This document shows positions 8,632 to 16,414 of a DNA stretch of 64,000 nt, in pieces; within the stretch, counting starts at the first letter, position 1, and the number at the start of each line of letters is the position of its first letter. Below the pieces are notes generated by a model that was not told where the DNA came from, did no database searches, and worked only from the letters and a program-made list of their open reading frames with translations. A program made the translations under genes and the position numbers. Origin of the DNA: G963676095 sp963676095 (GTDB lineage: Bacteria > Bacteroidota > Bacteroidia > Bacteroidales > Prolixibacteraceae); assembly GCA_963676095.1 (NCBI GenBank), contig OY781040.1:558001-622000 (forward strand), in the 5' to 3' direction.

Positions 8632-10053
8632 TTATTCAATGGAAAGTTTTCTGACCATACCGTCACCTCCTCCGGCTATGATATAGTTTCCGTCTGAGTC
8701 CACTACAATATTACGGGGACACCTGAAGGTAGACTCCAACGGATCGCCATTTAAGTAGGGCGACGCACTTACATCTGCTATGCCGGCGACAATCTCAACC
8801 ATGCTGCCGGCAATCGTCATGATAACACTGCCTGTTGAACTCCAGTACTCGCCATTCTTGTTGCAAACAAAAATCTCCCCGTCTTCGTTGACACACATCC
8901 CATGGGGATTAACGAACTGGGCATCTGCAAGGCGGTCACCTGTTGCAATAGCCTTTCCATTGTTTCCCGCATATAAAGTCGATGTCCAGGAATTATCAGT
9001 ATTTTTCACAAGCTTGTAGATTGCATTCTGTTCTGTAAATGATGCAAAGAAACAATGGTGGTATTTACTGTAGCAAATAAACGAACTCTGCCAATCGCCA
9101 AACTTGGTGGGAAGGTCCCCTTTTATTTCGCCACCATAATTATTGGAATCAATACTTCCGGGCTTTTTGGCCGCAGACGCATAAACTTTGTAAGTTTTCT
9201 CCTGTAAATTGACTTCGGCAATACGCCCGTCGACATCCATTAAATACAATAAATTATCATCTTCCGCAAATGTCATGGAAGGGACTTTAGCGCCTGGCAA
9301 ATCTGAAGATGTTACAGTAATACCCGTGGTGCTGTATTCCCAGCTTTTCTCTTTTGAATAATAGTAAATAGTATGCTCCCCACTAAAAAACTTGGTTACA
9401 TAAACCGCATCACGCGTACTGGGCACTGCCGGACAACAAAGTTTGTCGGGAGTTGACAGCATTTGCATCTCATTATCGTCCTGAGAAAGCAGGAATGCCT
9501 TATTATTCCAACCGGTCGATACCATAAAAATATTGTCAGCCGTTTGTCCGGCAACGGTAGCCACATAGTCAACATCGCCAAAAGTGACCGCATCAAGGGC
9601 CGCCCCCGCGTAATCAGCATCATCATCCATCCATGCCTGGGTCTCTACACTCCCGGCAATGGTTTTTACAGACTTACTTTGCTTATATTTAAACAACAAA
9701 CCGGACGGAGCAAGGCTATCTGTACCGATCACGACGGAAATCTGGTTAAGGCCTTCCGGCTGCTTGGGAACAAGCCCGGTAATACTGATCCCGTCGGTAG
9801 CCGTAAGGACTGCCTTTTTCGCGCCAAAATAAACTTTCATATCAGAAAGTTCTCCCGGAAAATTTCCGTTTACAATAAAAGTCTCGTCAATAACTCCCCG
9901 GGTTGGAAGGATTTCATCAACCGTTGTTGGCTTAGCCGGATCGTATTTGTTTTCTACTTCCGGTATTTTTTCAATCGACTCTGTATCATCATTGCAGGCC
10001 GCAAAAAGAAACACAAGAGACAAACCGTATAAAATAAGATATGATTTTCTCAT
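8632..10053 (-). CDS. IPT/TIG and NHL-repeat surface lipoprotein
   Basis: A 473-residue lipoprotein (lipobox LFAAC, Cys about residue 20). Residues about 45-125 form an IPT/TIG Ig-like domain (DEILPTRGVIDETFIVNGN). The rest resembles an NHL-type beta-propeller, with repeats such as FVNPHGMCVNEDGEIFVCN and FRCPRNIVVDSDGNYIIAG. This architecture is common in Bacteroidota uptake operons, where the protein is thought to bind glycan at the surface. It is the first gene of the operon. The mRNA start inferred from the promoter box at 10535-10542 implies a leader of nearly 480 nt. Confidence 0.8.
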   Translation of the reverse strand: MRKSYLILYGLSLVFLFAACNDDTESIEKIPEVENKYDPAKPTTVDEILPTRGVIDETFIVNGNFPGELSDMKVYFGAKKAVLTATDGISITGLVPKQPEGLNQISVVIGTDSLAPSGLLFKYKQSKSVKTIAGSVETQAWMDDDADYAGAALDAVTFGDVDYVATVAGQTADNIFMVSTGWNNKAFLLSQDDNEMQMLSTPDKLCCPAVPSTRDAVYVTKFFSGEHTIYYYSKEKSWEYSTTGITVTSSDLPGAKVPSMTFAEDDNLLYLMDVDGRIAEVNLQEKTYKVYASAAKKPGSIDSNNYGGEIKGDLPTKFGDWQSSFICYSKYHHCFFASFTEQNAIYKLVKNTDNSWTSTLYAGNNGKAIATGDRLADAQFVNPHGMCVNEDGEIFVCNKNGEYWSSTGSVIMTIAGSMVEIVAGIADVSASPYLNGDPLESTFRCPRNIVVDSDGNYIIAGGGDGMVRKLSIE

Positions 10054-10280
10054 TTTGTATCGAATACTTTAATGGTTTTAGTTAAACTGAATTTAATTGT
10101 GTTACCAAAAGGTTGTAGTGGTATGGTTAAATCATCAGAGAGCACTCTTTGCTATAGAGACCCTGACTTTCAGGCACAATCTCCCCACACGAAGTCCGCG
10201 AAACAATAAAACCGTTTATTTAGTTTGTTTCAATGAACTTCCCGCGCAGCAAAGATGAAGAGGTATCTTTCGGACTTAGT

Positions 10281-10301
10281 CTTCGAAGTGGAACTTCGGA
10301 G
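10281..10301 (-). other. Leader-RNA hairpin upstream of the first uptake operon
   Basis: Positions 10281-10289 pair with 10293-10301 (9 bp with one G-T wobble) around a 3-nt loop, so the minus strand reads CTCCGAAGT-TCC-ACTTCGAAG. It sits in the inferred long leader of the first operon, about 230 nt before the first start codon. There is no following T-tract, so it is not a simple terminator. It could be an mRNA-stability or regulatory element. Confidence 0.35.
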
Positions 10302-10534
10302 AACTAACCCTAAAGAAATTAGATTCTCCAATTAATTTGGGAAAGTTTTTTGAGCATTTGATACACCTAATTTACCATACAGGCAAACACGGAGTACCAA
10401 ATGAACAGTTTACCCCGAATAGGGTCGAAGTAGACATGATGTTTCCTTTTTTACTTTTTCTTTTTTTTCATAAGCAGATCATTTTAAGGGTTCAGTTACA
10501 TTAGCTAGTTAAGTGTTCAGTATCTTCATTAAAA

Positions 10535-10542
10535 CAAAAGTA
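10535..10542 (-). promoter_or_regulatory. Bacteroidota -7 promoter box of the first uptake operon
   Basis: The minus strand reads TACTTTTG, an exact TAnnTTTG match. At the expected -33 position (about 19 nt upstream) there is no TTG. Instead the direct-repeat operator begins there (10561). A missing -33 element with an adjacent activator site is what an activator-dependent promoter should look like. The start-site position is inferred. Confidence 0.6.
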
Positions 10543-10560
10543 AATTCACCTGTTAATAAT

Positions 10561-10597
10561 GATTTCCATTTTAAGATATTTGATTTCTATTTTAAGA
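10561..10597 (-). promoter_or_regulatory. Proximal direct-repeat operator (21-bp spacing)
   Basis: Two copies of GATTTC(C/T)ATTTTAAGA begin at 10561 and 10582 on the plus strand; the minus strand reads TCTTAAAAT(A/G)GAAATC. The 21-bp spacing places both on the same DNA face. They start 18 bp upstream of the -7 box, over the -33 region, as expected for a class-II activator. The likely binder is the AraC-type output domain of the hybrid two-component regulator encoded upstream. Confidence 0.65.
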
Positions 10598-10692
10598 CTT
10601 ACCCTGATAGACATAAATTTAAAACACTATAAATCAATAAAATAAAACATAAAAAAAAGACAGATTTAATTATTAGAAATATTAATATTGAC

Positions 10693-10729
10693 GATTTCTA
10701 TTTTAAGATACAGGATTTCTATTTTAAGA
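10693..10729 (-). promoter_or_regulatory. Distal direct-repeat operator (21-bp spacing)
   Basis: Two identical 16-bp copies of GATTTCTATTTTAAGA begin at 10693 and 10714, again 21 bp apart and 132 bp upstream of the proximal pair. The four copies across the two sites have at most one mismatch in 16 bases. They look like an auxiliary site for the same regulator. Confidence 0.6.
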
Positions 10730-10972
10730 TACCATCTGGAACAATCACACATAACAAACTGATATACAAAATAATATAAAATAAGTAAATTTAAATATTG
10801 AAGGATGAGTCCAATTCCGAAAAGTTACTTGCCCATTGGCAAGGAGCGAAGTGAATGAAGAAATCTATTATTAAATAAGTAATTTATTCACTTAATTACC
10901 AATGATATATTTTTATACAATATCAAACTATAGTTATTTATAAAAAATTGGCTACATTCAAAGAAATAGTGC

Positions 10973-11230
10973 TTTTCATTTTTTGCTTGACCAAAAAACG
11001 AAACAAAAAAGTCAAGAAAATTTTAAGCTTCAACCCGCGTCACGATTTTTTCTTCCCTGCACACAACCCTGAATACCCTCCAAAAACCGCTCCCTCCTGC
11101 ACCGGCCCGCAAAATTTTCGGGCCTGCCCTGCATTTCGCCTAACGGCGAATCAAGGACTTAGCTTTTAAAGACCTGCCCTGTCATATCTACATTATGCCC
11201 CATTTTGGGGGGGTAGGCTCTCGCAATGAC
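10973..11230. repeat. Hairpin-containing intergenic element, possibly a dispersed repeat
   Basis: The stretch around 10980-11020 contains ACCAAAAAACGAAACAAAA beside TTTGCTTG and GTCAAG, a pattern I associate with dispersed intergenic repeats in Bacteroidota (from memory). It is followed by two hairpins: GGCCCG pairing with CGGGCC (about 11101-11121), and TTCGCC-TAAC-GGCGAA. No credible gene is present in this stretch, and the remaining 10730-11421 sequence shows nothing else I can name. Confidence 0.35.
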
Positions 11231-11421
11231 ACATTGTTGGACTTTTCGTAGTCTCAAGGATGAAAAACACAAAGGCAAAAAAGCCGGTAATTTTTTCAAA
11301 TGAATACCTCAGTATGTTGGCAGCCCATAAACAGATAACCTGAAAAACAAGTTAAAGGAACCCGAAACCCAACTAACAATAGAAACAACAGAAACAAAAA
11401 ATAACAAGTTACATAAAAGCA

Positions 11422-14400
11422 TCAAGATTGGGGTTCAATAATTTCCGATGGGGATTTCCCGTAGTGCCGGCGAAATATTGTACTGAAATAACCGAGACTG
11501 GAAAAACCGCAAAGCTCGCTAACTTCAGTTACGCGGTATTCTCCTGATTTTAACAAATCCAGGGCATGGTCGAGCCGGACAGATCTGATAAAATCAGTTG
11601 GCGATTGATTCGTCAATGCTTTTACTTTTTTGTACAGGAGCGAGGGACTTACTTCCATTGCCGATGCAAAATCAGCTCTGTAAAACTCAGAATTGTCCAT
11701 ATTTTCCCGGACAACTTCAACCATTCGCTTTAAGAACTGATTATTCAGTTCATTTTCCACAACAACAACATCTTCGTTTAGTTTAATAATTTTCAGAGCT
11801 TTATCCCGGGTTATCTCCCGGTTTTTTATGATTGTTTTTATTCGCCGCTGGAGCAATGTCACATCAAACGGCTTGGTTAAATAGTCATCAGCGCCAAGTC
11901 CCAGGCCTTTCAATTGCTGTGCCTTACCGGCCAAGGCAGTTAACAGGATTATCGGGATATGAGATGTTTCATAGGTCGACTTTAGCTTGCGGCACAATTC
12001 AAAACCATCCATATTGGGCATCATGATATCAGAAACAACTAAATCGATGGGTTCCTTTTGGATAAACTTCCAGGCCTGCTGTCCGTCCCCGGCCAGACTA
12101 ACGTGAAACTGGCCCTCCATCGCCAGTTGCAAAAATTTCCGCAGATTATCATTGTCCTCAACAATTAAAACGTTCATCTTCGTCCCGGTTATCTGGTCAT
12201 CCCGGACCGTTTCAACCGAACTGATTTCTTTGGATTGGATCGAGGGTTGAGTGGATTTTTTCAAATTTTTTGGATCCGTTTCTGATTCATCTACTTTTTT
12301 ATAAGGTATCGTGACCTGAAAAGCAGAACCAACGTTTAACAGGCTGCTGCAACTGACTTTTCCTTCGTGTAAATCCACATAATTCTTCACCAGCAGCAAA
12401 CCGATCCCCGCACCCACAATCTTCGAGTTGACAGCATTTTCACCACGGTAATATTCTTTAAATAATTGTTTCTGTGCTTTTTTATCGATACCAATCCCCT
12501 GATCTTGTACTTCAAGGATCCATTTACCCGGAGAACATTGCAGATTAACAAGTACAGGATTATGTGTATCTGAATATTTTATAGCATTGGAAATAAGATT
12601 ATCGATTACCTTTTCGATCATGACCTCATCAATTGCCGTGACAAATTGTGGACTATCAGAAGTAAATTTTAATTCAATATTCTTACTCTGTGCATACGCT
12701 TCAAACATCATTACCCGGTTCTCGATAATTTTCACAATATCCCTCATCGATAAAAAAGGCTTTTCTTTCCCGACATCTACTTTTTGAAAATCCATCAACT
12801 GGGTAACCACAGCTAAAAGACGTTGTACCTGTTCTGTAGCCAGGTGCAAATAATAAAGACTTTTATCCGTCAGGTTAGGCTCTTTGTTCAGTTCTTCGAT
12901 TGGTCCGTTTATCAAGGTGAGCGAATTACGAATTTCATGTGCTGTATTGGAAAAGAAGCGGATTTTCTCTTCCGAATGTTGCTTCTTCAGTCGGTCGATA
13001 TAGTAGAGCAATCCGAGGGTACCCAGGCCAAGAATAAAGCTAAAGGCTAAAATCCGAAACCACCACTTCTCCCAAAAAGGCGGAATCAGATGAAGGGCGA
13101 TCATTCGTTCTTCAATTACATGTGTCAATGAACTATCAATCATCCGGATCCGAAGGGAATAGGTCCCGCTTGGAATATTCGAATAAGATAAAATCCTGTT
13201 GTTAGAAGGTTTACTCCATTCTTTATCTAATCCTTCCATTCTCCAGGAAAATTTTGAACCAGGTGAGGTAACCCCGATCGGGATTAATTCAAGACTAATT
13301 GTATTCTGGAGATATTTCAGGGACAATTCTTTCAAACTGTCCAATGGAGTCTCTAACCGGAGCGTTGATGATTCACGAATTGACCGTCCGGCTATTGTCA
13401 GGTCCTGAAAAAAAATTTTGCCCTGGTATCGATTTACCGGAGTTACGTTCGGATCGAAAAACAAAGCCCCCTTGTTTGTTCCCAAAATGAGCTTCCCGCT
13501 CTTTAATTCACAACGTGAATTTTGGTTAAAAGAAACATTGGACAACGCCGGTAAAGAATTAAATGTCAAAATGGTGCTTCCGTCTTTATTCATCCGGCAT
13601 AATCCATGCTCAGTCCCAATCCAAAAATAACCTCCGGAAAACGTGATACTGGTTACAAAATTCGAAGGCAACCCCGAATCAGCAGAAAAGATTTTTGTTT
13701 CTTTAGTTTCCAAATTATACCGGACGACCCCATTACCACTGGTACATAGCCAGACTTCATTGCCCTTCAGGAACAGGTCATAGACTAAATAACCTTCGAC
13801 TAATGTTTGCGTTTTTCCTGTCTCCGCGTTCAGTAACACTAACCCGAATGTGGTACCAATCAGTATTTTTCCAGGACTGTATTCCAAAATTACTTTAACG
13901 ACAAGGTTTTTATACGACTTAAATCGTTTCTCCTGAGCCGAGTAACAAATTAAGTCGCCGACACCGCCGATCCAGATATTTCCCTGACTATCTTTATAAA
14001 CATCCAGAACGAAATTATTGCCAAATTCGCCATTTGTTTCTTCAATAGAATAGTGCTCCAATTCCTTTCCCGAATTACGATCAAGTAAATAGACCCCTGA
14101 AGAATAAGTTCCGGCCCAAATCCGCCCCTGATCGTCTTCGCATAAATCATGAAAGACCTGCGCATGCTCCTTTTTGTTATGGAAGAAAGACGTCCACCGG
14201 TTTGTGGATGCATTCCAGTAACTAATCCCGTTGTTGGTGGCAAACCAAAGATTTCCGTCAGAATCCTCCAGGATACCGTTCACATTATTGTTGATCAATG
14301 AATTGGGATTATTTACAATATGACTGATCTCGGTAACCATTGAGTTAGCCTGGTCGAAATAAGACACCCCGCCACTGTAAGTACAAACCCAAACCCGCTT

Positions 14401-15339
14401 ATTATCATCGCAATAAATGTCGTAAACGCCATTCCCTTTCAACGAGTGCGGATCATCAGAATTTTCTTTATAAACACACATGACCGCATCGCTGTACTTA
14501 TTGATTTCCCATATTCCCTGGCCGTCGATTCCGATCAACATGGTAGAATCTGAGTTGGCTTCAATCGCCAATACCGGTTGATTTGGAATTTGGGACAGGC
14601 TTGTAAGCTTAAAGTTTCCCTTGTTATTGTTCAGGCAGAAAAGTCCGTCCGCGACTGTCCCGATCCATAATGTATTTGGACTGTGGTCATAAAACAGGTG
14701 AGAAACACTGAAATTTGTCTCTTTAGGGAAAGTAAAATAATCTGATGTTGACAAATTAAGAGTATTGTACAGTTTTATTTTTCCATCAGCGACATAGAAA
14801 AAATGCGCCGCATCAAACCGCTCCATGTATTGAATGTCATGATTTTTCAAAACTGCGTTCAACCCATTTTTCTCATCATAACAAAAAAGCCCTAAAGAAG
14901 ACCCCATCCACATTCTGCCTTCTCCATCGACAAGCATCCGGGTTACCACAATGTATGGATTTCTAAGCACTTTCGAGATGTTTATGATCATCTCAAACTT
15001 ATCCCGGATTGGATTATATTTCAGAATTTGCCCGTTATTTGTATAAGCATATAGCCCCCTTTTTTCATAAACGAGCCGGACAGTAATAATATCTTCAGAT
15101 TCATAAGGAAGTTGATAGGTCCGGACATCGTCTTCGGTATATCTCACAATCCCCATTTTGGACGATATCCAAATAAACCCGTAATCGTCGCTTAAAACCT
15201 GATTGGTCTCCCGTATGGAAACCCCGTATTTTTCATTCAGGTTATAAAATTGAACATTACTCGCACCTCGAACCGATAAAAAGGGAAAAATAGTTAACAG
15301 AGCGCATATTTCAACAATAAGCAAATAAGTTCTTTTCAT
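11422..15339 (-). CDS. Hybrid two-component system sensor/regulator (HTCS)
   Basis: A 1305-residue one-protein signalling system. A signal peptide is followed by a periplasmic two-propeller sensor built of reg_prop repeats (for example NNVNGILEDSDGNLWFATNN and DDQGRIWAGTYSSGVYLLD). Next come a Y_Y_Y domain (about 680-760) and a transmembrane helix (ILAFSFILGLGTLGLLYYI). The histidine kinase has phospho-acceptor His801 (in HEIRNSLTLI) and an HATPase domain with DQGIGI. The receiver domain has Asp1104 (in SDIMMPNMDG), and an AraC-type HTH lies at the C terminus (VSELCGFSSLGYFSTIFRR). It should sense a periplasmic oligosaccharide and activate the downstream operon, probably through the 21-bp-spaced repeats at 10561-10729. 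Confidence 0.95.
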   Translation of the reverse strand: MKRTYLLIVEICALLTIFPFLSVRGASNVQFYNLNEKYGVSIRETNQVLSDDYGFIWISSKMGIVRYTEDDVRTYQLPYESEDIITVRLVYEKRGLYAYTNNGQILKYNPIRDKFEMIINISKVLRNPYIVVTRMLVDGEGRMWMGSSLGLFCYDEKNGLNAVLKNHDIQYMERFDAAHFFYVADGKIKLYNTLNLSTSDYFTFPKETNFSVSHLFYDHSPNTLWIGTVADGLFCLNNNKGNFKLTSLSQIPNQPVLAIEANSDSTMLIGIDGQGIWEINKYSDAVMCVYKENSDDPHSLKGNGVYDIYCDDNKRVWVCTYSGGVSYFDQANSMVTEISHIVNNPNSLINNNVNGILEDSDGNLWFATNNGISYWNASTNRWTSFFHNKKEHAQVFHDLCEDDQGRIWAGTYSSGVYLLDRNSGKELEHYSIEETNGEFGNNFVLDVYKDSQGNIWIGGVGDLICYSAQEKRFKSYKNLVVKVILEYSPGKILIGTTFGLVLLNAETGKTQTLVEGYLVYDLFLKGNEVWLCTSGNGVVRYNLETKETKIFSADSGLPSNFVTSITFSGGYFWIGTEHGLCRMNKDGSTILTFNSLPALSNVSFNQNSRCELKSGKLILGTNKGALFFDPNVTPVNRYQGKIFFQDLTIAGRSIRESSTLRLETPLDSLKELSLKYLQNTISLELIPIGVTSPGSKFSWRMEGLDKEWSKPSNNRILSYSNIPSGTYSLRIRMIDSSLTHVIEERMIALHLIPPFWEKWWFRILAFSFILGLGTLGLLYYIDRLKKQHSEEKIRFFSNTAHEIRNSLTLINGPIEELNKEPNLTDKSLYYLHLATEQVQRLLAVVTQLMDFQKVDVGKEKPFLSMRDIVKIIENRVMMFEAYAQSKNIELKFTSDSPQFVTAIDEVMIEKVIDNLISNAIKYSDTHNPVLVNLQCSPGKWILEVQDQGIGIDKKAQKQLFKEYYRGENAVNSKIVGAGIGLLLVKNYVDLHEGKVSCSSLLNVGSAFQVTIPYKKVDESETDPKNLKKSTQPSIQSKEISSVETVRDDQITGTKMNVLIVEDNDNLRKFLQLAMEGQFHVSLAGDGQQAWKFIQKEPIDLVVSDIMMPNMDGFELCRKLKSTYETSHIPIILLTALAGKAQQLKGLGLGADDYLTKPFDVTLLQRRIKTIIKNREITRDKALKIIKLNEDVVVVENELNNQFLKRMVEVVRENMDNSEFYRADFASAMEVSPSLLYKKVKALTNQSPTDFIRSVRLDHALDLLKSGEYRVTEVSELCGFSSLGYFSTIFRRHYGKSPSEIIEPQS

Positions 15340-15458
15340 AGTTTAAGTTTGTTATAATCCTACTACAATAAAAATTATAATAGTATTAAATGAACGACCT
15401 CGCCGCAAGGGGCTGGAATTATAATCCCCAAAGATCTCTCAGGTAATGCTCTGGATTA

Positions 15459-15650
15459 TTATTCATCTGGTTGTAATATTTTCAAAAGCTGATAAGCTGT
15501 ATCCTTGATTTTACGTGCGGTTTTTGTGTTTACTGGCCGGCGTCCGTTAATGATCAGGTAAACATAATACCTTGAACAGCCGACCCTTTTGGCAATGCTG
15601 GTGAAATTGCCTTTTAAAAATTCGATTTGCTTTTGATCAAAATTGCTCAT
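15459..15650 (-). CDS. Small HTH DNA-binding protein
   Basis: About 63 residues starting MSNFDQKQIEFLKGNFTSIA. A helix-turn-helix is visible in SIAKRVGCSRYYVYLIINGR, followed by ARKIKDTAYQLLK, like phage-type or XRE small regulators. The frame stays open to 15704, but the Met at 15650 is preferred because a promoter with TTG and a TAaaaTTTG box separated by 19 bp lies just upstream (15674-15704). It is divergent from the HTH gene at 15725, with two AGAT-N4-ATCT operator sites between them. The target is unknown. Confidence 0.65.
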   Translation of the reverse strand: MSNFDQKQIEFLKGNFTSIAKRVGCSRYYVYLIINGRRPVNTKTARKIKDTAYQLLKILQPDE

Positions 15651-15673
15651 AGATTTGTTGCCATTTAATGAAA

Positions 15674-15715
15674 CAAATTTTAGATTTTTATCTAAAATAA
15701 ACAAGATAATTATCT
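15674..15715. promoter_or_regulatory. Divergent promoter/operator with paired AGAT-N4-ATCT palindromes
   Basis: Two palindromes lie between the divergent HTH genes: AGAT-TTTT-ATCT (15682-15693) and AGAT-AATT-ATCT (15704-15715), with starts 22 bp apart. For the leftward gene a -33 TTG (minus strand, 15702-15704) and a -7-like TAAAATTTG (15674-15682) are 19 bp apart. The first palindrome therefore sits between the promoter elements and the second abuts the -33. This is the layout of a repressor-controlled promoter. Confidence 0.55.
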
Positions 15716-15724
15716 AATTTTTTA

Positions 15725-16240
15725 ATGACGGAAAAAGAAAAAATAAAGCAGTATCTTGAATTTAAAAGAATTAGGAAATCTAATTTTTATTTAGAGACGG
15801 GGCTTTCCAATGGTTTTCTGGAGAGCGGCAAAAGTGTAGGGGCGGATAAAATAAAGATAATTATCTCGAAGTACCCTGATTTAAATCTAAACTGGTTAAT
15901 ACTTGATAAGGGTAATATGATAAAGCCCAAAAGTGAAAATAATGTCACTGTTAAAAACAGTAACATTTTTCAAAAAAACGAAAATCAAAATGAATGTTAC
16001 CATTCAGGAGAAGATGAAGGGGTGAATTTATTGAAAAAATCAGGAACCGACCAATGTTACGGATGCTTATACAAGGATGAGATAATAAAGGCTTTAAAAA
16101 TAGCCCTGGAGGCCAAGGACGGGGAAATAACCGCGAAACAGAACGAGATAAACGCCATTCTCGAAATACTTGAAGATAAGAAACGTACAATAATTCGGCT
16201 TACAGAAGAACAAGGCAATATAAATAAACAAACTGGCTGA
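15725..16240 (+). CDS. Phage-repressor-like HTH protein with C-terminal coiled coil
   Basis: A 171-residue protein. The N-terminal 65 residues (MTEKEKIKQYLEFKRI, NFYLETGLSNGFLESG, YPDLNLNWLILDKGNM) match the XRE/CI-repressor-like HTH proteins common in Bacteroidota. A low-complexity linker follows, then a Cys pair in QCYGCLYKDE and a predicted coiled coil rich in Lys/Glu (about 115-171). There is no peptidase domain. It is divergent from the small HTH gene, and its own coding region holds a third AGAT-AATT-ATCT palindrome, so autoregulation is likely. It resembles repressors of integrated elements, but no other phage gene is nearby. Confidence 0.7.
   Translation: MTEKEKIKQYLEFKRIRKSNFYLETGLSNGFLESGKSVGADKIKIIISKYPDLNLNWLILDKGNMIKPKSENNVTVKNSNIFQKNENQNECYHSGEDEGVNLLKKSGTDQCYGCLYKDEIIKALKIALEAKDGEITAKQNEINAILEILEDKKRTIIRLTEEQGNINKQTG
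15855..15866. promoter_or_regulatory. Third AGAT-AATT-ATCT palindrome, inside the HTH gene
   Basis: A perfect 12-bp palindrome identical to the intergenic operator at 15704-15715, located 151 bp downstream in the HTH coding sequence (codons for residues 44-47). It could serve as an auxiliary operator for looping, or be chance; the motif is AT-rich. Confidence 0.35.
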
Positions 16241-16265
16241 AAATAATATATAAAAATCCCCACCT

Positions 16266-16287
16266 CCCGCGTATTAAAAATACCGGG
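16266..16287. terminator. Hairpin between convergent genes
   Basis: CCCG(c)GTATT pairs with AATACCGGG around AAA: a 9-bp stem with one bulged base. It is located between the convergent HTH and FtsX-type genes. It lacks a long T-tract on either side, so it is a plausible but weak bidirectional terminator. Confidence 0.4.
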
Positions 16288-16414
16288 CGTACAAATAAAA
16301 GTTAAAGTGTATACGGATTCGGGATAAAGGTAGCTAATTTTTGTTTGTATTTTCTCGGCGTCCAGATTTTTTCATCCATTTTTGGGTTCCTCCGGCTTTC
16401 CCGTCGTCAAGTTT

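Noticed and set aside
9463..10032. 189-codon plus-strand ORF
   Set aside because: Antisense to the NHL/TIG lipoprotein gene, which has a signal peptide, lipobox and domain similarity.
10948..11169. 73-codon ORF in the regulator-operon intergenic region
   Set aside because: Composed of A-rich and hairpin repeat sequence with no domain, and it lies in a likely dispersed repeat.
15459..16240. Prophage or integrative element at the divergent HTH pair
   Set aside because: The regulators look phage-like, but no integrase, structural or replication gene and no attachment-site duplication was seen nearby.
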